Source: a virus. From it: a stretch of 20,248 nucleotides of DNA. The stretch lies in the IMG/VR virus record IMGVR_UViG_3300030333_000941, positions 1-20,248 of that record, one strand, 5' to 3'. Positions 20,237 through 20,248 of the stretch are shown piece by piece. The number at the start of each line of letters is the position of its first letter. Position 1 is the first letter of the stretch. Position numbers and translations under genes: made by a program. A model generated the notes under the pieces. It did not search any database and was not told the DNA's origin. It saw only the letters and a list, made by a program, of their open reading frames with translations.

Positions 20237-20248
20237 GGTTATTCGCGC
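20237..20248. repeat. Right copy of 12-nt terminal direct repeat (cos candidate)
   Basis: GGTTATTCGCGC, identical to bases 1-12, ends the window 29 nt after the gpZ-like stop. See the left copy. Confidence 0.75.

Overview
The window looks like one complete, very small tailed-phage genome (20,248 nt) of the lambda-like siphovirus type. Every gene I can support is on the + strand, genes are packed with ATGA, TTGA or TAATG overlaps, and the same 12 nt (GGTTATTCGCGC) stand at both ends, directly upstream of the terminase genes, where lambda has its 12-nt cos site. No sequence identifies the host. The M15-type endolysin, gpW/gpB/gpFII-like head genes and a tail-fibre tip of the kind seen in marine phages suggest a phage of a Gram-negative, perhaps marine alphaproteobacterial, host; this is inference.

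Layout. 1-73: end repeat, iterated 11-mers and a dyad in front of terS. 74-8174: packaging, head and neck genes in lambda order (terS, terL, gpW-like, portal, a fused prohead protease-major capsid protein, small head protein, gpFII-like, tail terminator, tail tube, tail chaperone with a -1 frameshift on GGGAAAC). 8155-13770: tape measure, two large tail proteins, a tail fibre and two small fibre-associated genes; the fibre tip and the two small genes form a CpG-poor block that looks imported. 13770-14699: lysis region (membrane protein, small amphipathic protein, M15 peptidase). 14700-15072: sigma70-like promoter, operator-like dyads, one small foreign-looking gene and a strong terminator. 15073-17308: early operon (HTH protein, small acidic protein, DNA adenine methyltransferase, DUF1064 PD-(D/E)XK nuclease, PAPS-reductase-like PP-loop protein). 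17309-17470: structured non-coding leader. 17471-19448: OB-fold-like ssDNA-binding candidate, a hairpin-rich gene, small unknowns and a zinc-ribbon protein. 19449-20207: second promoter and a gpZ-like protein.

How it works together. Read as a circle after infection, the promoter near 14,746 would start the early genes. The promoter near 19,483 would start a late operon that begins with the gpZ-like gene, crosses the joined ends and runs through packaging, head, tail and lysis. I see no integrase, repressor, polymerase, helicase, primase or tRNA, so DNA synthesis must rely almost wholly on the host.

Most unusual signal. The genome carries at least sixteen strong hairpins (stems of about 9-13 bp, usually with loops of 4-10 nt) inside coding genes, many more than I would expect by chance; several share an (A)ATCAA loop. 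The gene at 18187-18564 holds three, one of them a near-perfect 28-bp stem. This could be a dispersed RNA or DNA signal, an origin, or the trace of a palindrome-making process.
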